Positions 42,861 through 54,497 are shown, counted from the stretch's first letter. The stretch is 64,000 bases of DNA from Ichthyophis bannanicus (GCA_033557465.1 CM066033.1:1301809022-1301873021); one strand, 5' to 3'. Notes: generated from the letters alone by a model not told the origin. Program-made: numbers and translations.

Positions 42861-43583
42861 CAGGAATCCAAGCGAGGACAGGAGGGAGGCGGTTTGTCCA
42901 ACCGTCCTGATGCAGGCCTGTGGTGAGGGGGCTGCAAGGAGCCAAATGTTGAATTAGGATAGGATGCAGAGGTTCTGTTGCAGAGGTGGGCTGCCGCCAT
43001 AGCGACACACTTGGTAAACACTCTCGGGGTTGAAGAGAGGCCGAAAGGAAGGACTCTGTATTAGTAGTAGTGTTCCAGCACCCGGAAGTGCAGGTATTGC
43101 CTGTGTGATCAATAGATGAGGATGTGTATGTACGCATCTTGCAGGTCCAAGATTTCTAGCTAGTCTCCCATCTGGATTAGGGGCAGTATGGACCCCAGGG
43201 AGTACATGTGGAATTTCTCCTTGTGGATGAATTTGTTCAGTTCTCTGAGGTCGAAGAAGGGGCAGTTCCCACCAGATTTCTTGCATATCAGAAAGTATCT
43301 GGAGTAGAATCTGCAGTTGTGTTTGTCCATTGGAACTGGCTCTACTGCCTGGGATGTGAAGAGGGATAGGATTTCTGCCATCATGGCTGTTTGTAGGTGT
43401 TCAGGGGACTCTCTGTTGGGTGGAGTACGCTGGTAGAGAGGAGATAGGAAGCAGTTGCAGTATCCCTCTGCTATTATCTGGAAGACCCATTTGTCCATCG
43501 TGATTTTGGGGCAGGCATGGAAGAAGGCAGAGAGTTGACCTCCTATCGGTGTTCTGGCTAGGGGACCAGCCAGGACTGAATTG

Positions 43584-45684
43584 TCAAAAGGAGGGGGTGC
43601 TCTTTCTGGAGGAAAAAGCTGTCTGCTTCTGCTGCTTGCGGTCTCTCTGGCGATGTTTCTGTTGGTAGGGTGCCTGGTATGGTGGAGGCTTGTAGCGTGG
43701 GGCTTGCCAGTTGTTGTAGGAGCTATTCTGTCTGGAGGAAGTGTATGGCTTGGGTTGATTGTTCCCTTTGTAGGTGCTACTAGGTTTGAGGCTCTCCTCT
43801 GTGAGGGTCTGCAGAGTGGTGCAATGCTCCCTCATATCAATGAATGTGTTCTTCATTTTGTCGCCAAACAGCGAGTCTCCCATGCAGGGGGCATCAACTA
43901 TGTGGTCATGCATGTCCTCCCATAGGCCCAAGGCCTGGAGCCAGACTAGGCGTTGTGTAGAGATGGCTGTTCCGGCCATGCGTGCGACTGTGTTAAAGGC
44001 ATTGAAGGCAGATCTGACTTTGTGTTTGGTGCATTCCATCAGGTTCACAAGGGCTGCTGAGGCAGCAACCTGAGCATCTGGAGCCAGGGCTGTCAGGGTG
44101 CTCTTGAGGTTTTCCAGCAGTACGTCCTGGCACGGGACATGCTGGAACTGGTGGGCTGCAATCTTTGTGCTCAGCATGGCTCCTTGGGAGACCTTCTTGC
44201 CCACCTTGTCCAAGAGTTTCTGGTCACACCCCAGGGGTGTGTTGGCTTGCTTGCAGGCAGACTTGACGCATTTTAGGGCAGATTCTACCACAATGAATGG
44301 ATGTGGGAGCTGTGCCTTCAGGAACGCCAGAGTGGTTTGCATCTGATATTTGGATTCAAGCTTGCGTGAGCAAGTGGATCCTGAAGCCAGTGTGCACCAG
44401 AGTGTAATTATTTTATCCTGTAGTAGCTGGTGGACCGGTAGGGCGATGAATGTCTTGGAGTGTTAAGGTACTTGAGGGCCCCTTGAGCATCGTTCTTTTT
44501 CACCAGGGGGGGGTCGGCTGGTGTAAGAGCGAGCAGGGATGCCACCTTGCGGAAGAACTTTGGATAGGAGAGGTCCTCGGACTGTGTAGGCAGTTGTGTT
44601 TGGGGCCTTGGGGGTGCGGAACCCATCCAGGATAATGTGGGGGCAATGTTCCCGCTAACCTGCGCTGGGTCCGCTGCCAACATTCCTGCCAGCAGGGGGA
44701 GGTGCAGAGCGATCGACGCTCTGCCCCTCCCCCCACCAGCAGGAATGCTGGCGGAGAACCCGGCGCAGATTAAAGAGAACATTGCGAGGGTGCTGCGGCA
44801 TGCATTAGACACAATCTGCGCCGGGTCCTCCGCCGGCAGGAATCTTGGCAGCGGACCCAGCGCAGGATAGCGGGAACATTATGTTGGGGTATCCCCCATG
44901 TCTGAGGTGCCCAGTGTGGTTGTTTCCTTCTCCCCACTGCCTGTGGGGTCAGAAGATTCGCTGGTCAGGGGTGGGGGGGGGGGGGGAGTGTCCCCATGTG
45001 TCACTTGCCAAGGCTTTCCCTAGTTCTTGCTGGCCCTGAGGGGCTTCTTCCAGTTCCTGTTGGTGATGATGTGTTGTTGTTGTGCTCCCAGGCCCATCTA
45101 GTCCTTTCTGCTGGTGCTGGAACAGGTGAAAGAAGAGCTTGGAGGATGGCGGCCGAGGTGCTTGAGGTGGAGTCCCGGCTCGATCTGCGGTGGCTGTGGC
45201 ACCCCCTAGGCAGTGATCCGGAAGTAGAAGGGCTGCTGGAGTGATTGTGTCAGTGGTTTCCGCACGTGGGGGTGCTTGTGATAGTCGCATGGAGGGCTGT
45301 TGCTGCTGTCGCTGCTGGAGTCCTTCCATGGTGCTCTGCCCAGTTGTCCTTCCTGCTCCATTGGCGCAGGGTTGGAAATTGTTTCTGAGGTAATGGGGCT
45401 TGAGATGCAGCGTGTCGGCACTGACGGGGGCTTCCTGCATTGGCACAGAGGCATCCCTCCATGCTTTCCTTGTTGCTCCCTCCAGTGGGTGCACAGGGGT
45501 CGGAGCTTAGCACCACATCATCACCTTTGTCATGGGAAAGACAGTCTTGGCTTCCCCCATTATCGAGGCACCAGCCAATGGTGCTGGGGAGTAGCGCTGG
45601 TAGTGATGACATCACATTGAGCGGCAAGATGACCGTGGAGGGGACCGGGATCAGGGGTGTCTCCGGCAGCTGCAGGGGAGGCAT
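43584..45684 (-). pseudogene. DIRS-A gag-like ORF region
   Basis: The 252-codon frame 44342-43584 (LDKVGKKVSQGAMLSTKIAA, GDSLFGDKMKNTFIDMREHC) ends in a Gln/Tyr/Arg-rich tail (KPYTSSRQNSSYNNWQAP, KHRQRDRKQQKQ). It matches the style of DIRS gag. Frames upstream to 45684 are Pro/Ser/Gln-rich and disrupted, partly by the MITE at 44644. No zinc knuckle is visible, as expected for DIRS. Confidence 0.75.
44644..44881. mobile_element. hAT-type MITE in DIRS-A gag
   Basis: It starts CAATGTTCCCGCTAACCTG and ends CAGGATAGCGGGAACATTA, inverted to each other over more than 30 bases including TGCGCTGGGTCCGCTGCCAA. The flanks TGTGGGGG (44636-44643) and TGTTGGGG (44882-44889) match at 7 of 8. The termini resemble those of the element at 12658. 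Confidence 0.75.
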
Positions 45685-45804
45685 CCTGGAAGGCCCGAGG
45701 GTGCGGATTGTGGCTGGAGGAAGCTCTGGACTCAGCCTGAGGGTGCAGATTGTGTTAATTTTTTTTTTTGAGAGCTGTTGAGGTCCGTCTTGCTGGCAAG
45801 GTGG

Positions 45805-45953
45805 ATGAAAGGAAACTGGCTAGGTAGGGGTGGCCCAGGGGGCAGGAGTACCTTGGCACATGCTTAGAAAGGTTCTCCTTTCTGAGCTCAGGAGAGCATT
45901 TCCGTCCAATAGTACCATCGGATGATGCATCCTGCTTGTCCTAGGAGAAACAC
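45805..45953. repeat. DIRS-A right inverted terminal repeat
   Basis: Reverse complement of the left end. It contains AGGTTCTCCTTTCTGAGCTC and ends with ATCCTGCTTGTCCTAGGAGA. Confidence 0.75.
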
Positions 45954-45959
45954 AAGCCC

Positions 45960-48120
45960 TTCTTATACCTTTTCTGAGCTAAGGATAGGTATAGGAATTA
46001 GAGGGGGAGGGGGAGGGTAGAAGTATCCTGAGAACTAGCGGGGAGACACATGAAGAAGATAAGATATTAGGGTTGTGAGGGAAGTGGAACAAGGGGGAAA
46101 TGTTTATGCCAGGGGTTTGTTCTTCAAAGAGGCCTGGGCAATTTCTTCTCAGGAACAGTTGAGGCCCCTTGTAAGATAAGGAGTTTGGCTGTGTGTGTGA
46201 ATTATTACACATTCAATGAGATCCTGAACATAATTGCCTATCTGAGAACAGAAAGGCAGCTATTTTGGTGTGTGTGTTCAAGGGGAGGGGTATAAGAATG
46301 TGTTCAGATCTGAGCTGAGGGAAAAGGCAGTTGCCTGGCCTTTAATGGTTTTCTTATATATTACAGAATGTAGCTATTCCCAGTATATGGTTTTGTTCAA
46401 CACTATAGTGTTATAATGGAAAAATAAAACAGTATCGGCTTACAGCTGTTCCAGGAATGTTTCCACAGCTCACATAATCGTTTCTTAATGCCACCTACTG
46501 CTACAGGAGCAGCTTTCTTTAAAGAGGATCTTTTCTATAATACTAATATATCCTGAAACTGAGATTTCTAGAAACAACTATTAGAACGCATTAAAACTTA
46601 CTATTACTTTTAAATGAACCAACAGCTAGAAGATATGCATTCACTGCTTATTCCAAATGACAACCCTGGGGGCAGTTTCTGTCTATGCGGGTCCCAGTAT
46701 GTATCAGTAAAAGGAAAGAAAAGAAAATGTGGAGGGCTTTTCGAGAGACCTGTTATTTCTCCTTGTTCACATTGTCTTTGTAATAAGAATAAAGTGTGTC
46801 ATAGACCTGGCCGTTCCAAGCTGGCGGGTTCCTTCCACAGAAACCCAAACCGTTGCAATGTGGACGGAAGAGACTTCACTAACAAGGATATTATATGTCA
46901 TCTGTTTTTTGTTAACCTGCAGTTCTTACACCTAATTAAATGTGACTTTCTCTTCTGTTGGCAGGGTGGGGGACTACGGGAAGAAAGCTATTCTGTTCTT
47001 ATTTTGTTTACCTATCTCTTGGATTTCACCCAGTTCCTGACTTCAGCTTTTCAGGTCCTTTTACACGGAGCCACAAATCCTGAAGAATGTATGTACAGTA
47101 CTCCGGGTAACTTGAGTCAAAGGTGCACTGAAATTACTTAGCTGCACGTCATTTTTTTTTTAATTTGAAAGGAACAGTTTGACATGGGTGTAGTCCACAC
47201 CTTGGCCCATGTTTTAATGAGAGGGGATCAAGAATTTTCTCCACTGCAGGGGGGAGGGGCAGGAAGAAAATATTCTTTGGGGCCCATGAGTAGAGGAACA
47301 CTCTCGTCTCATTCTGCCACAACTACGCAGTCATCGTTTCTATAGGGTTACAAGATGCACAGACATCGTGCTGTGCCCACACAGTGTCCTGCTTAATAGA
47401 GCTCACAGTCTAGTCAAGACACAGACAAGTGGAAGGTTCTGGAAGCTTTCTAGTTGACAGCTGTTTGTTGTTTGCTTGTGGTGTTTGTGTGTTTCTGCTG
47501 GGGCCGTGCACGCTACCTGCATGCCTAAATGTAGGTACAGGAGATAACCTGCATGAAGCAGCAGCTATCCTGAGAAGTCATTCCAGCTTCGAAGCGCTGC
47601 GATTTGGAGCTGTGATGGATCGCGATAATAGCTAAGTGATTCTTATTCCTTGATGCAGGACATGTCCGAAACAAAGCACTGTGTTGGAACTTGAAGGGAG
47701 CTTTGGTATATTGAATTTTTGAATCTTTGCAACTTTAAAATGATGGACTATTTTGCCTATAATAATAGGAGTGCTTTTTGAATAAAATTAAAAATTAAAA
47801 TAGGCTTGGGAGTTTAAAGCATGATTTTGGATATCGTGTGTTGCAAGTATGGCCCGACAAAAAAATCATTTTCCTACCTGGAGGGGTTTTCTTTCCACCA
47901 TTGGATTTAGCCACGTGGACTGGTAGCAGATGAAGAATCCAGGTGCAGACCAGAGTATTTTTTTTGTACTTGTTTTGAGACTAAGAATGTGAACGGAGAT
48001 ACAGGGAGAAAGGGTGGACCTGTACTCATACATCCCAAAGGCTGTGCCACTTTCATCTTGTAAATATTTCACGATCTACCTCAAAGTAAAAAATAGGAAT
48101 ATTTGGGAACATCAGTTTCT
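45960..48120. other. Unassigned stretch between the two DIRS copies
   Basis: A 175-codon frame at 46614-47141 (with a Cys-rich part, RPVISPCSHCLCNKNKVCH) is not recognisable and has a second frame overlapping it. No splice-consistent exon series or repeat hallmark was found. Confidence 0.3.
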
Positions 48121-48124
48121 ATAT

Positions 48125-48258
48125 TTGAATTCAAGAAAACATGGAACAAGTACAGAGGATCTCTGGGGGACAGGAAGGGATTGTAGAACTTACTTCTTAT
48201 GTATGGGCAGACTGTATAGGCCGTATGGTCTTATCTGCCACCATTTTCTATGTTTCCC
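48125..48258 (+). mobile_element. CR1 LINE 3' end fragment
   Basis: The last codons of a CR1 ORF2 (a KHGTSTEDLWGTGRD remnant) followed by GACTGTATAGGCCGTATGG, CACCATTTTCTATGTTT, matching CR1 3' ends elsewhere in the window. Confidence 0.7.
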
Positions 48259-48963
48259 CTTGCTGATTTTGCCCCTTACCCCTCAGGGCCATCTTACCAT
48301 CCCCACCTCATATCTCTCCAGCCCCCAGTCAGCAACACTGTTCCACTACCCCTCAGCTGGTCTACAAAACCTCTAGGCCTGGCCGTGGCCCTCCTCCGCA
48401 ACTTCTTTGCTCAGGGCAAGTGACACCGTTCAGAGGCAGAAGTGAGGCCACCTAAGATAATTCTGGCTCAGTGAAGACCCCCTGCACACCGGTGGTTGCT
48501 GCCTAGTAATTTACATAAAGACTGAAGTGGCCCATCTAATCTGTCTAGTAAAATGCAGTAATGAAAGAAAAGCAACATTGGGCAATAGGATTCAAAATTG
48601 TATCCAAAAATGTCAAAATGAGTTCAAGGAAAAAGTCACAACTCACCACAATAGGTCTACCGGGGGGACTACATAGTGTTTTATGAATTTTCGTCTATGT
48701 ATAAAAATATGGGACAATTGGATGTTGCTGAAAACCTGGCAACAATGATGCACAGACAACCTGTGTTCTTCCATATTCAGTGAAGGCTATGAGGATTATA
48801 GAGGTCATCTTGGATCATTGGATTATTTTATCATTGATGCCAGGTTCTCCACAAACAAGCAGGAAGTCAGTCCTCACACATGGGTGACATCGGCGCCGAC
48901 AAAGCCCGCACGGTAACCTCTCCCCAACTTTCAATGAAAGCTTTGAGGAGATGCGCCTCCACT

Positions 48964-49343
48964 CAGGACCGTACCTAGCCCTGTGCAAGCGGTGCAACCG
49001 CACAGGGCGCAAAGGCTTAAGGGGCAAATTTCAGCTGTCTGCCTTTGCCTGCCGCTGCCACTTTTTCTTTTCTCAGCAGCGGCAAGCAACAGCAGACGGC
49101 TGAAATGCACCCCATAAGCCTTCTTGCGGCATGCTAAACATGTCTAGTCCCTCCCTCCTCTGACACAGCGACAGAGGAGGGAGGGACAGATCTGCTTAGC
49201 GCGCCGGCGACTTCAACATCGAGCGCGCCTCTTCTCACCCGTCAGCCTCCAGAAAGTGGCTAGATAGAGGTGCGGGGTGGGGGGAGAGCGCACGCCCGAT
49301 GTGCAAGTCGCACAGGGTGCGATTCACGCTCGGTACGGCCCTG
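48964..49343. mobile_element. hAT-like MITE at the start of DIRS-B
   Basis: Inverted ends CAGGACCGTACCTAGC and GCTCGGTACGGCCCTG. Further inverted words lie inside: AGCTGTCTGCC around 49030 faces GCAGACGGCTG around 49093. The flanking duplication is imperfect (CTCCACT / CACCACT). Confidence 0.6.
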
Positions 49344-49349
49344 CACCAC

Positions 49350-51408
49350 TTCCCACCTAAGTGTGCCATCTTGCCTCAGTCTCCTTTTTTCCAAGGAGCC
49401 CATCAGATGTATGTCTGTTCCCCCAGGAAAAAGTTGATTTTTTTCTTCCTTTTTGCTTCAGTTCTTGAATCGATTCATTCTCCAGTTGCTTACCAGTTCC
49501 CTTCTCATCTCCCGGCTCCGCTTGCCTCAGCATCACAGTTTTTCTCAGTTTATTATTTTTTTTTCCCCCTTGGTTTTTTTCTCTGGTGCGTGGGTTTTCA
49601 CGCCCTTTCTGGCCGGGCAAAGAGTTTGATTTCGCAGGGGCCTATTTCCCCACCATGCCTCAGTCAGTGACTTCAAGCCTTGTGACCATTGTGCACATAA
49701 TATGTCACGCATGGATCAGCATGACTGTTGCCTTCGGTGCCTCGGGGCAGAACATGAAACCTCGGTGTGCCAGCAGATGACCATCAAGGCCCTCTGAGAC
49801 CATAAGGTGCAGCATAAGTTGATTTTTCATAAGAGCAACTCAGTCCCGGAATCGTCCGTGGGACCAGCACCCTCAAGGGCTGCTGCGGAGGCCTCGGCCT
49901 CGTGTGTCGACCGTGCTTCCTCGGAGGCTTGAGGTCACAAGGCTTCGAGCCGGGGCTCCCTCAGTGAGGGATGCCCCTCTAAGAGATGGACATTGTCGAT
50001 GGCCTCATCGTGTGATGAGCCTGAGGCTGTGGGCAAGTCTTATGGCCAGCGGCCTTGGGGCCCTTGACGCGAGGCCAAGGGCTATGGTCATGAGTGGTTC
50101 TGGAAGCTGCATTAGTGGGAGAAGACACCATCAGTGTCCAGGGATTGGTCTCGGTCCTCCAAAGCCATCCTCATCAAGGACACCCCCTCAAGGGTGCTGG
50201 CGCTGGGCCCAAGTTCCCCAGTGCTCGCGTCGGTGGCTGAGAAGCTTTCTGGCCTCAAGGCCAGAATGGCAGCCTTAGAACGCAGCTTGTCTGCCTTCAT
50301 GGCTCAGCAGCGGGCTCTGATGCCCGGTTTCTCCAGGTCATCACTCCCAACCAACAGTCTCTCCATGGCGAGGGAGTCCCCAGAGGTGGAGCCAATCCTC
50401 GAGTGCCACCAGCCTTGAGAGACCCCTCGGCACTGGTCCCAGTCCCAGTCCTGCTCGGGGCTGAGGACTTCCCTGCCTAGTGCACCCAACTATGAGCGCA
50501 GGGGGATCAGGACCTCCAGGCTGTCTGGGCTTGGGTGCGAGCCTGAGATCTGGAGGACTCTTGAGGTCTCCGACGAATCTGGGACAGATTGGGAGACTGA
50601 GGATGACGAATCCCCAGACACTCGACTCATCAGGGACATGCTCTTGGGCCCTTCTCCTCTCGAAACATGGCTCTGTTCACCACCCAAGGATCTGACCTTC
50701 CTGGACTTCATCTGTGAAATGGCGAAGGCTCTTGCTATCATTACCAAGTCTGAGGAAGAGCCTCAGGTGGAGGACCTCGAGATCCTTCAATACGAGGCTC
50801 CCTCTAAGGATGCACTCATGATGTCAATTCCCCCCATCCTGGAATGGCTGCTTTTCCATATGTGGGAGACCCCAGCCTCAGTGCCCATTGTGAGCAGGTG
50901 GCTGGACTCGATGTACTGAGTCCACTGGAGCCCTAGCTTCCAAAAAGCTCAACTGCCTCACAACTCCATGGCGGTGGAGTCAGCCATGCATAGGTTCAAG
51001 AGCCAAAAAATGCACTCCTTGGTGCCCCCTAGCAGGGAGGCCCGTGAAATGGATGCTCTGCGCAGAAAATGCTTCCAGAGTACAATGCTTATCAGCTGGA
51101 TCCAGGCATACCTGCTGAACATGGGCATATACTTGTGGGACATGACGAGGGAACTCGCCAGGTTCTTGGCTAGTCTCTGCGAGAAGCCTCTCCAGTGGTT
51201 CTGGACCCTGACCTCCTTGGTCAAAGAATGCTCCAAATTTATGACTTGAGCGGTCTATGACAACTTCAAGTTGGCAGCTAGAATAGCCGCAATGGGCATT
51301 AGTGTTCAACACCAGGCCCGGCTACAGTTTTCCGACTTGGAACAATGGGTGCAGGACAAGTTGGTCGATGTCCCTTGCTGGGAAGAGCACTGGCTTGGGA
51401 ACGAAGAG
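49350..51408 (+). pseudogene. DIRS-B gag-like region
   Basis: Frames at 50134-50418 (ARMAALERSLSAFMAQQRAL), 50638-50919 (PPKDLTFLDFICEMAKALA) and 50968-51249 (HSLVPPSREAREMDALRRKC, then WDMTRELARFLASLCEKP) follow the usual order of DIRS gag: a Ser/Pro-rich N-terminus, a short coiled segment and a helical C-terminal part. It is broken by stops and by two SINEs. Confidence 0.65.
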
Positions 51409-51590
51409 ACCAGGGTTCAACTCCCACTAGCACTCCTTGTGGCCTTGGACAAGTCACAACCCTCCATTGCCTCAGAAAAATCCCAAGTTATCAATGTCCT
51501 TGTTTAATGTACATTATCAAGTTGAGTTACAATGTAAACTACTTTGACTGAAATGATAAAACAGTATCAATCAATCAATCAACCCATAAC
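51405..51590 (+). mobile_element. SINE copy (partial head, L2-like tail)
   Basis: GGGTTCAACTCCCACTAGCA (B box), CTTGTGGCCTTGGACAAGTC (core), GTAAACTACTTTGACTGA tail and a CAATCAATCA end. The A-box part is shortened. Confidence 0.7.
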
Positions 51591-51593
51591 AGA

Positions 51594-51800
51594 CAAGGGG
51601 AGGAGTAGCCTAGTGGTTAGAGCAACTGCCTAGTACCCAGAAGATCAAGGGTTCAATTTCCACTGGCACTCCTTGTGACCTTGGGCAAGTCACTTTACCC
51701 TCCATTGTCTCAGAAGAAAAGGCTGGCAATCTACTTCCAGTGATACATAGCTGGGTCACTATGAGTCAACACTGACTTGATGGCACTAAAAAAAAACAAC
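51594..51800 (+). mobile_element. tRNA-derived SINE with a different tail
   Basis: A head GGAGGAGTAGCCTAGTGGTT and B box GGGTTCAATTTCC, then a core like the other SINEs. The tail is TGGGTCACTATGAGTCAACA...TTGATGGCACT ending in an A-run, not the L2 hairpin. It is flanked by AACAGACAAGG at 51589-51599 and about 51799-51809. Confidence 0.8.
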
Positions 51801-51831
51801 AGACAAGGCTGCCAAGCTGGAGCCTAAGTTC

Positions 51832-53048
51832 ATGACCTGGACCAGGCTCTCAAAAAAGATCACTGACCCTTCCCAAGGAAAGCTTCAGGTAAAAAGCCCC
51901 TATACCCAAAGAAGAAGAAGGCTTATAGAATCTACCCTCAGTACTCAGCCTTTCCAGCTCCCCAGCAGGCCAACAGACAAGGGCATGACCCTCATAAGTC
52001 TAAGACCCCCAAACCCCAGATGGCTAGTTACTAAGGTGCACCTCCAACACAACTTGGAGGGCTTTGACTCCTTGGGCATAGCCTCTCTTCCCTTGGGAGG
52101 CCCTGCCCCACAGCACACAAGGAGGCATCTAGCATTTTACACTGACCAATGGTCCCTCATCATGACTGATGCATGGGCCCTACAGGTGGGGAAGGAGGGC
52201 TACCTCCTCCACCTCAAACAGATGCCCCTGCCTTTCTTTCTGGGAGAGTTCCCTATGACTCCCCTTCACCAGGGCCTGCTTCCACAGAAACTCACAAGTC
52301 TTCTGGCAGACATGGCGGTGGAACCCATCCCCCTCCATCTCAGAGGCAAGGGGGTTCTACTCCTGCTACTTTCTGGTACCCAAAAGGACCGGAGGTTTTC
52401 GGCCCATTCTAGACCTGCAGGACCTCAACCGGTTCCTGGTGAGGGAGAAATTCAAGATGCTTTCCCTTGGAACATTGCTGCCATACCTCCGGCAGGGAGA
52501 CTGGCTATACTTCGTGGATCTAAAGGATGTGTATATGCAGATCCTCATCCATCTCCTTCATAGGCAGTACCTCCACTTTATGGTAGGAGGCTGCCAATAC
52601 CAGTACAGGATTCTATCCTTCGGTCTGGCCTCTGCCCCAAGGGTATTCATCAAGTGCCTGGCAGAGGTTGCCGCCTTCCTGCGTCTCTAGGGGATGTTCG
52701 TCTTCCCCTATTTGGATGACTGGCTCATAAAGGGAAGAACTGCCGCCACCATCCTCATTCTGGAGCATTTGAGATTCGTCATAAACTAGCCAAAGTCCCA
52801 CCTCTGAACAGCACAATGACTGAAGTTCATAGGGGCACTGCTGGACACTGTCCAGTCCAGTGCCTTCCTCTCTCCAGATAGGGCCCAGCACCTCAAGGCT
52901 CTTGCAGGGAACATCCAGGGTCGCCCCTCAGTGTCTGTCTGCCTCCTGCTTCGCCTGCTGGGTCACATGGCATCCACGGTACCTGTCACTCCAGATGCCC
53001 ACCTACATATGCAGCCGGCTCAATGGGCCCTCTGCTCTCAGTGGTCGC
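51832..53048 (+). pseudogene. DIRS-B reverse transcriptase
   Basis: RT N-terminal part at 52260-52440 (LLPQKLTSLLADMAVEPIPL), then 52439-52690 with the palm (DWLYFVDLKDVYMQILIH) and YRILSFGLASAPRVFIKCLAEV. A TAG at 52688-52690 precedes the intact catalytic box FPYLDDWLI (52703-52730). Several later stops are present. The FGL(A/T)SAPRVF block is characteristic of DIRS RT. Confidence 0.85.
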
Positions 53049-53056
53049 AAGTGATG

Positions 53057-53216
53057 TACAAAGTTGCTTAAAGTTACATGTATTTGTTAATAGTTTAATT
53101 ATTGTGTCCTCTATATTTTTTACATTGTTCTCTGTATTATGACATTTTGTTTGATGTAAACCGCCACTGATCTTAGGAATTGGCGGTATATAAAAACATT
53201 GCAAATAAATAAAAAA
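53057..53216 (+). mobile_element. L2-type tail inserted in DIRS-B
   Basis: Hairpin GTAAACCGCCACTGATC / GGCGGTATATAAA and tail, flanked by AAGTGATG at 53049-53056 and 53217-53224. Confidence 0.85.
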
Positions 53217-53224
53217 AAGTGATG

Positions 53225-53830
53225 GGGCACCTGCAGGACAGAGTCAGTGTGATTCGTCCTCTAGCTGACTCCCTCGGCTGGTGGCAACAACTCCAGTACC
53301 TACAGGCTGGGGTGCCTTTCCAGGCCCCCACCCCCCAGAGGATCCTTACCACGGATGCTTCCAAATTGGGCTGGGGAGCCCATTGTGACAACCTCAGCAC
53401 TCAGGGCAGTGGGCCACAGGTGGAGAGACTCCAGCAGATCAACCTCCTGGAGCTTCGAGCCACAGCGCTAGCCCTCCGGGCCTTTCACCACCACCTACAG
53501 CACCAATTGGTACTGATCTAGACTGACAACTAGGTGGCGATCTTCTACAGGGTGGCCTAAAAAAAGTGAGAATATCTCATAGCATATAGGTTATTTGAAA
53601 TTTCAAAAAGACAGATGTAAACGATTGACAAATTAAAAGAAAAAAGATGGCAACCGGAAATTGTCGAAATAAAGACGTTATATAGCTAAAAAAGGTAAAT
53701 AAGTAAACTAAGCTTTTAATTTACGAGATTTTCTCACTTTTTTTGGGCCACCCTGTATATCAACAAGCAGGGAGGTATGGGATTGTACCTCCTGTGCCAG
53801 GAGATGGTGAGTCTCTGCTCTTTCGCCAGC
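53225..53830 (+). pseudogene. DIRS-B RNase H region
   Basis: The frame 53219-53521 contains PQRILTTDASKLGWGAHCDN (catalytic Asp block) and INLLELRATALALRAF (catalytic Glu). It continues TDN-stop-VAIFY and, after the mariner MITE, INKQGGMGLYLL. The normal order of DIRS RNase H is preserved. Confidence 0.85.
53548..53755. mobile_element. Mariner-type MITE, 208 bp
   Basis: The terminal inverted repeats CAGGGTGGCCTAAAAAAAGT and ACTTTTTTTGGGCCACCCTG extend about 30 bases with AGAATATCTC / GAGATTTTCT. It is flanked by TA (53546-53547, 53756-53757). The empty site restores the RNase H sequence. Confidence 0.9.
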
Positions 53831-53910
53831 AAAAGTGGAATGCTGGGATTGTACCTCCTGTGCCAGGAGATGGTGAGTCTCTGCTCTTTCGCTAGCAAAA
53901 GTGGAATGCT
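53779..53910 (+). repeat. 66-bp direct tandem duplication
   Basis: Units 53779-53844 and 53845-53910 are identical except at one or two bases. They encode two successive 22-residue repeats starting GLYLLCQEMVSLCSFASKSG, and reading frame is kept. Confidence 0.95.
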
Positions 53911-54497
53911 CCTGTGGGCACTCTTGGGCCAGGACAATGCCATGGTGGGCCTGCTCAGACAAATCCTCCAATGGCACGAGTGGTGGCTGAACCTCCAGGT
54001 GGTCAACCGGCTCCCACAGATGGACTTCTTCACCAGTCCACCCAATGCTCAACTGCCACACTTCTGCCAGCTGGTGCTGCAATACTTGTTTCACATATCT
54101 CAGGCAGGGCTGAAGTCCAACTCCATTAGAGTACACCTTAGCGCACTTTCAGCACACCACCACCTTGTTGAGGGCAAGCCCCTCTCTGCTCAGCCCCTCC
54201 TGATTTGCTTCCTGAGGGGACTACTACTCTCAAAGTCACCTGTTCACCCCCTGGCAGTGGAGTGGGATCTCAACGTGGTTCTCTCAAAACTCACAGCACC
54301 CCACCTTTCGAGCATCTCAGCTCTTGCCACCTTAAGTATTTCTCCTGGAAGGTAGTCTTCCTCGTGGCGCTCACCTCAGCTTGCAGGGTTAGCAAGATCC
54401 AGGTTCTGGTGGCCCATCTACCTTATACGAGGTTCCATAAGAACAGGATCATGCTCCGCACGTACCCCAAGTTTCTGCCTAAGGTGGTGTCTCCATT
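53900..54497 (+). pseudogene. DIRS-B tyrosine recombinase, N-terminal part
   Basis: The frame 53777-54355 gives SIRVHLSALSAHHHLVEGKP, and 54205-54600 gives TSACRVSKIQVLVAHLPY with the first catalytic Arg block. The frame is cut at 54497 by an L2 pair and resumes at 59119. Confidence 0.85.

Larger units (their letters stand above)
41440..43500 (-). pseudogene. DIRS-A reverse transcriptase and RNase H, broken
   Basis: RT begins near 43498 (MDKWVFQIIAEGYCNCF, then SRYFLICKKSGGNCPFFDLRELNKFIH). The FGLSSTPRVFTKCVA block is at about 43010-43050. Where the YLDD box is expected (about 42940) the frame reads stop-FNIW, so the catalytic box is lost. RNase H is visible as KEQTYHINLLELQ at 42370-42410, then after the L2 insertion as LRVIQYALWASQSHINNKTVLIQTDNQVTMF at 41570-41657. 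Confidence 0.8.
39290..45953 (-). mobile_element. DIRS-type tyrosine-recombinase retrotransposon, copy A
   Basis: The - strand order is terminal repeat (right end), gag-like ORF, RT, RNase H, tyrosine recombinase, terminal repeats (left end). The ends are inverted: the left end (39320-39430, with GAGCTCAGAAAGGAGAACCT) recurs in reverse complement at 45840-45950. A further complementary copy of the TCCTAGGACAAGCAGGATG word lies at about 39588-39606. Inverted termini with internal complementary repeats and no target duplication are hallmarks of DIRS1-like elements. An L2 (41664-42364) and a hAT MITE (44644-44881) are nested inside. Confidence 0.9.

Noticed and set aside
46614..47141. 175-codon ORF with several Cys residues
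   Set aside because: No family resemblance, no splice or start context, and an overlapping frame of similar style. It is kept only as unassigned DNA.
51409..51800. Possible tRNA gene (A and B box sequences)
   Set aside because: The B-box words are followed by SINE CORE sequence, and a full cloverleaf is not present. These are tRNA-derived SINEs.
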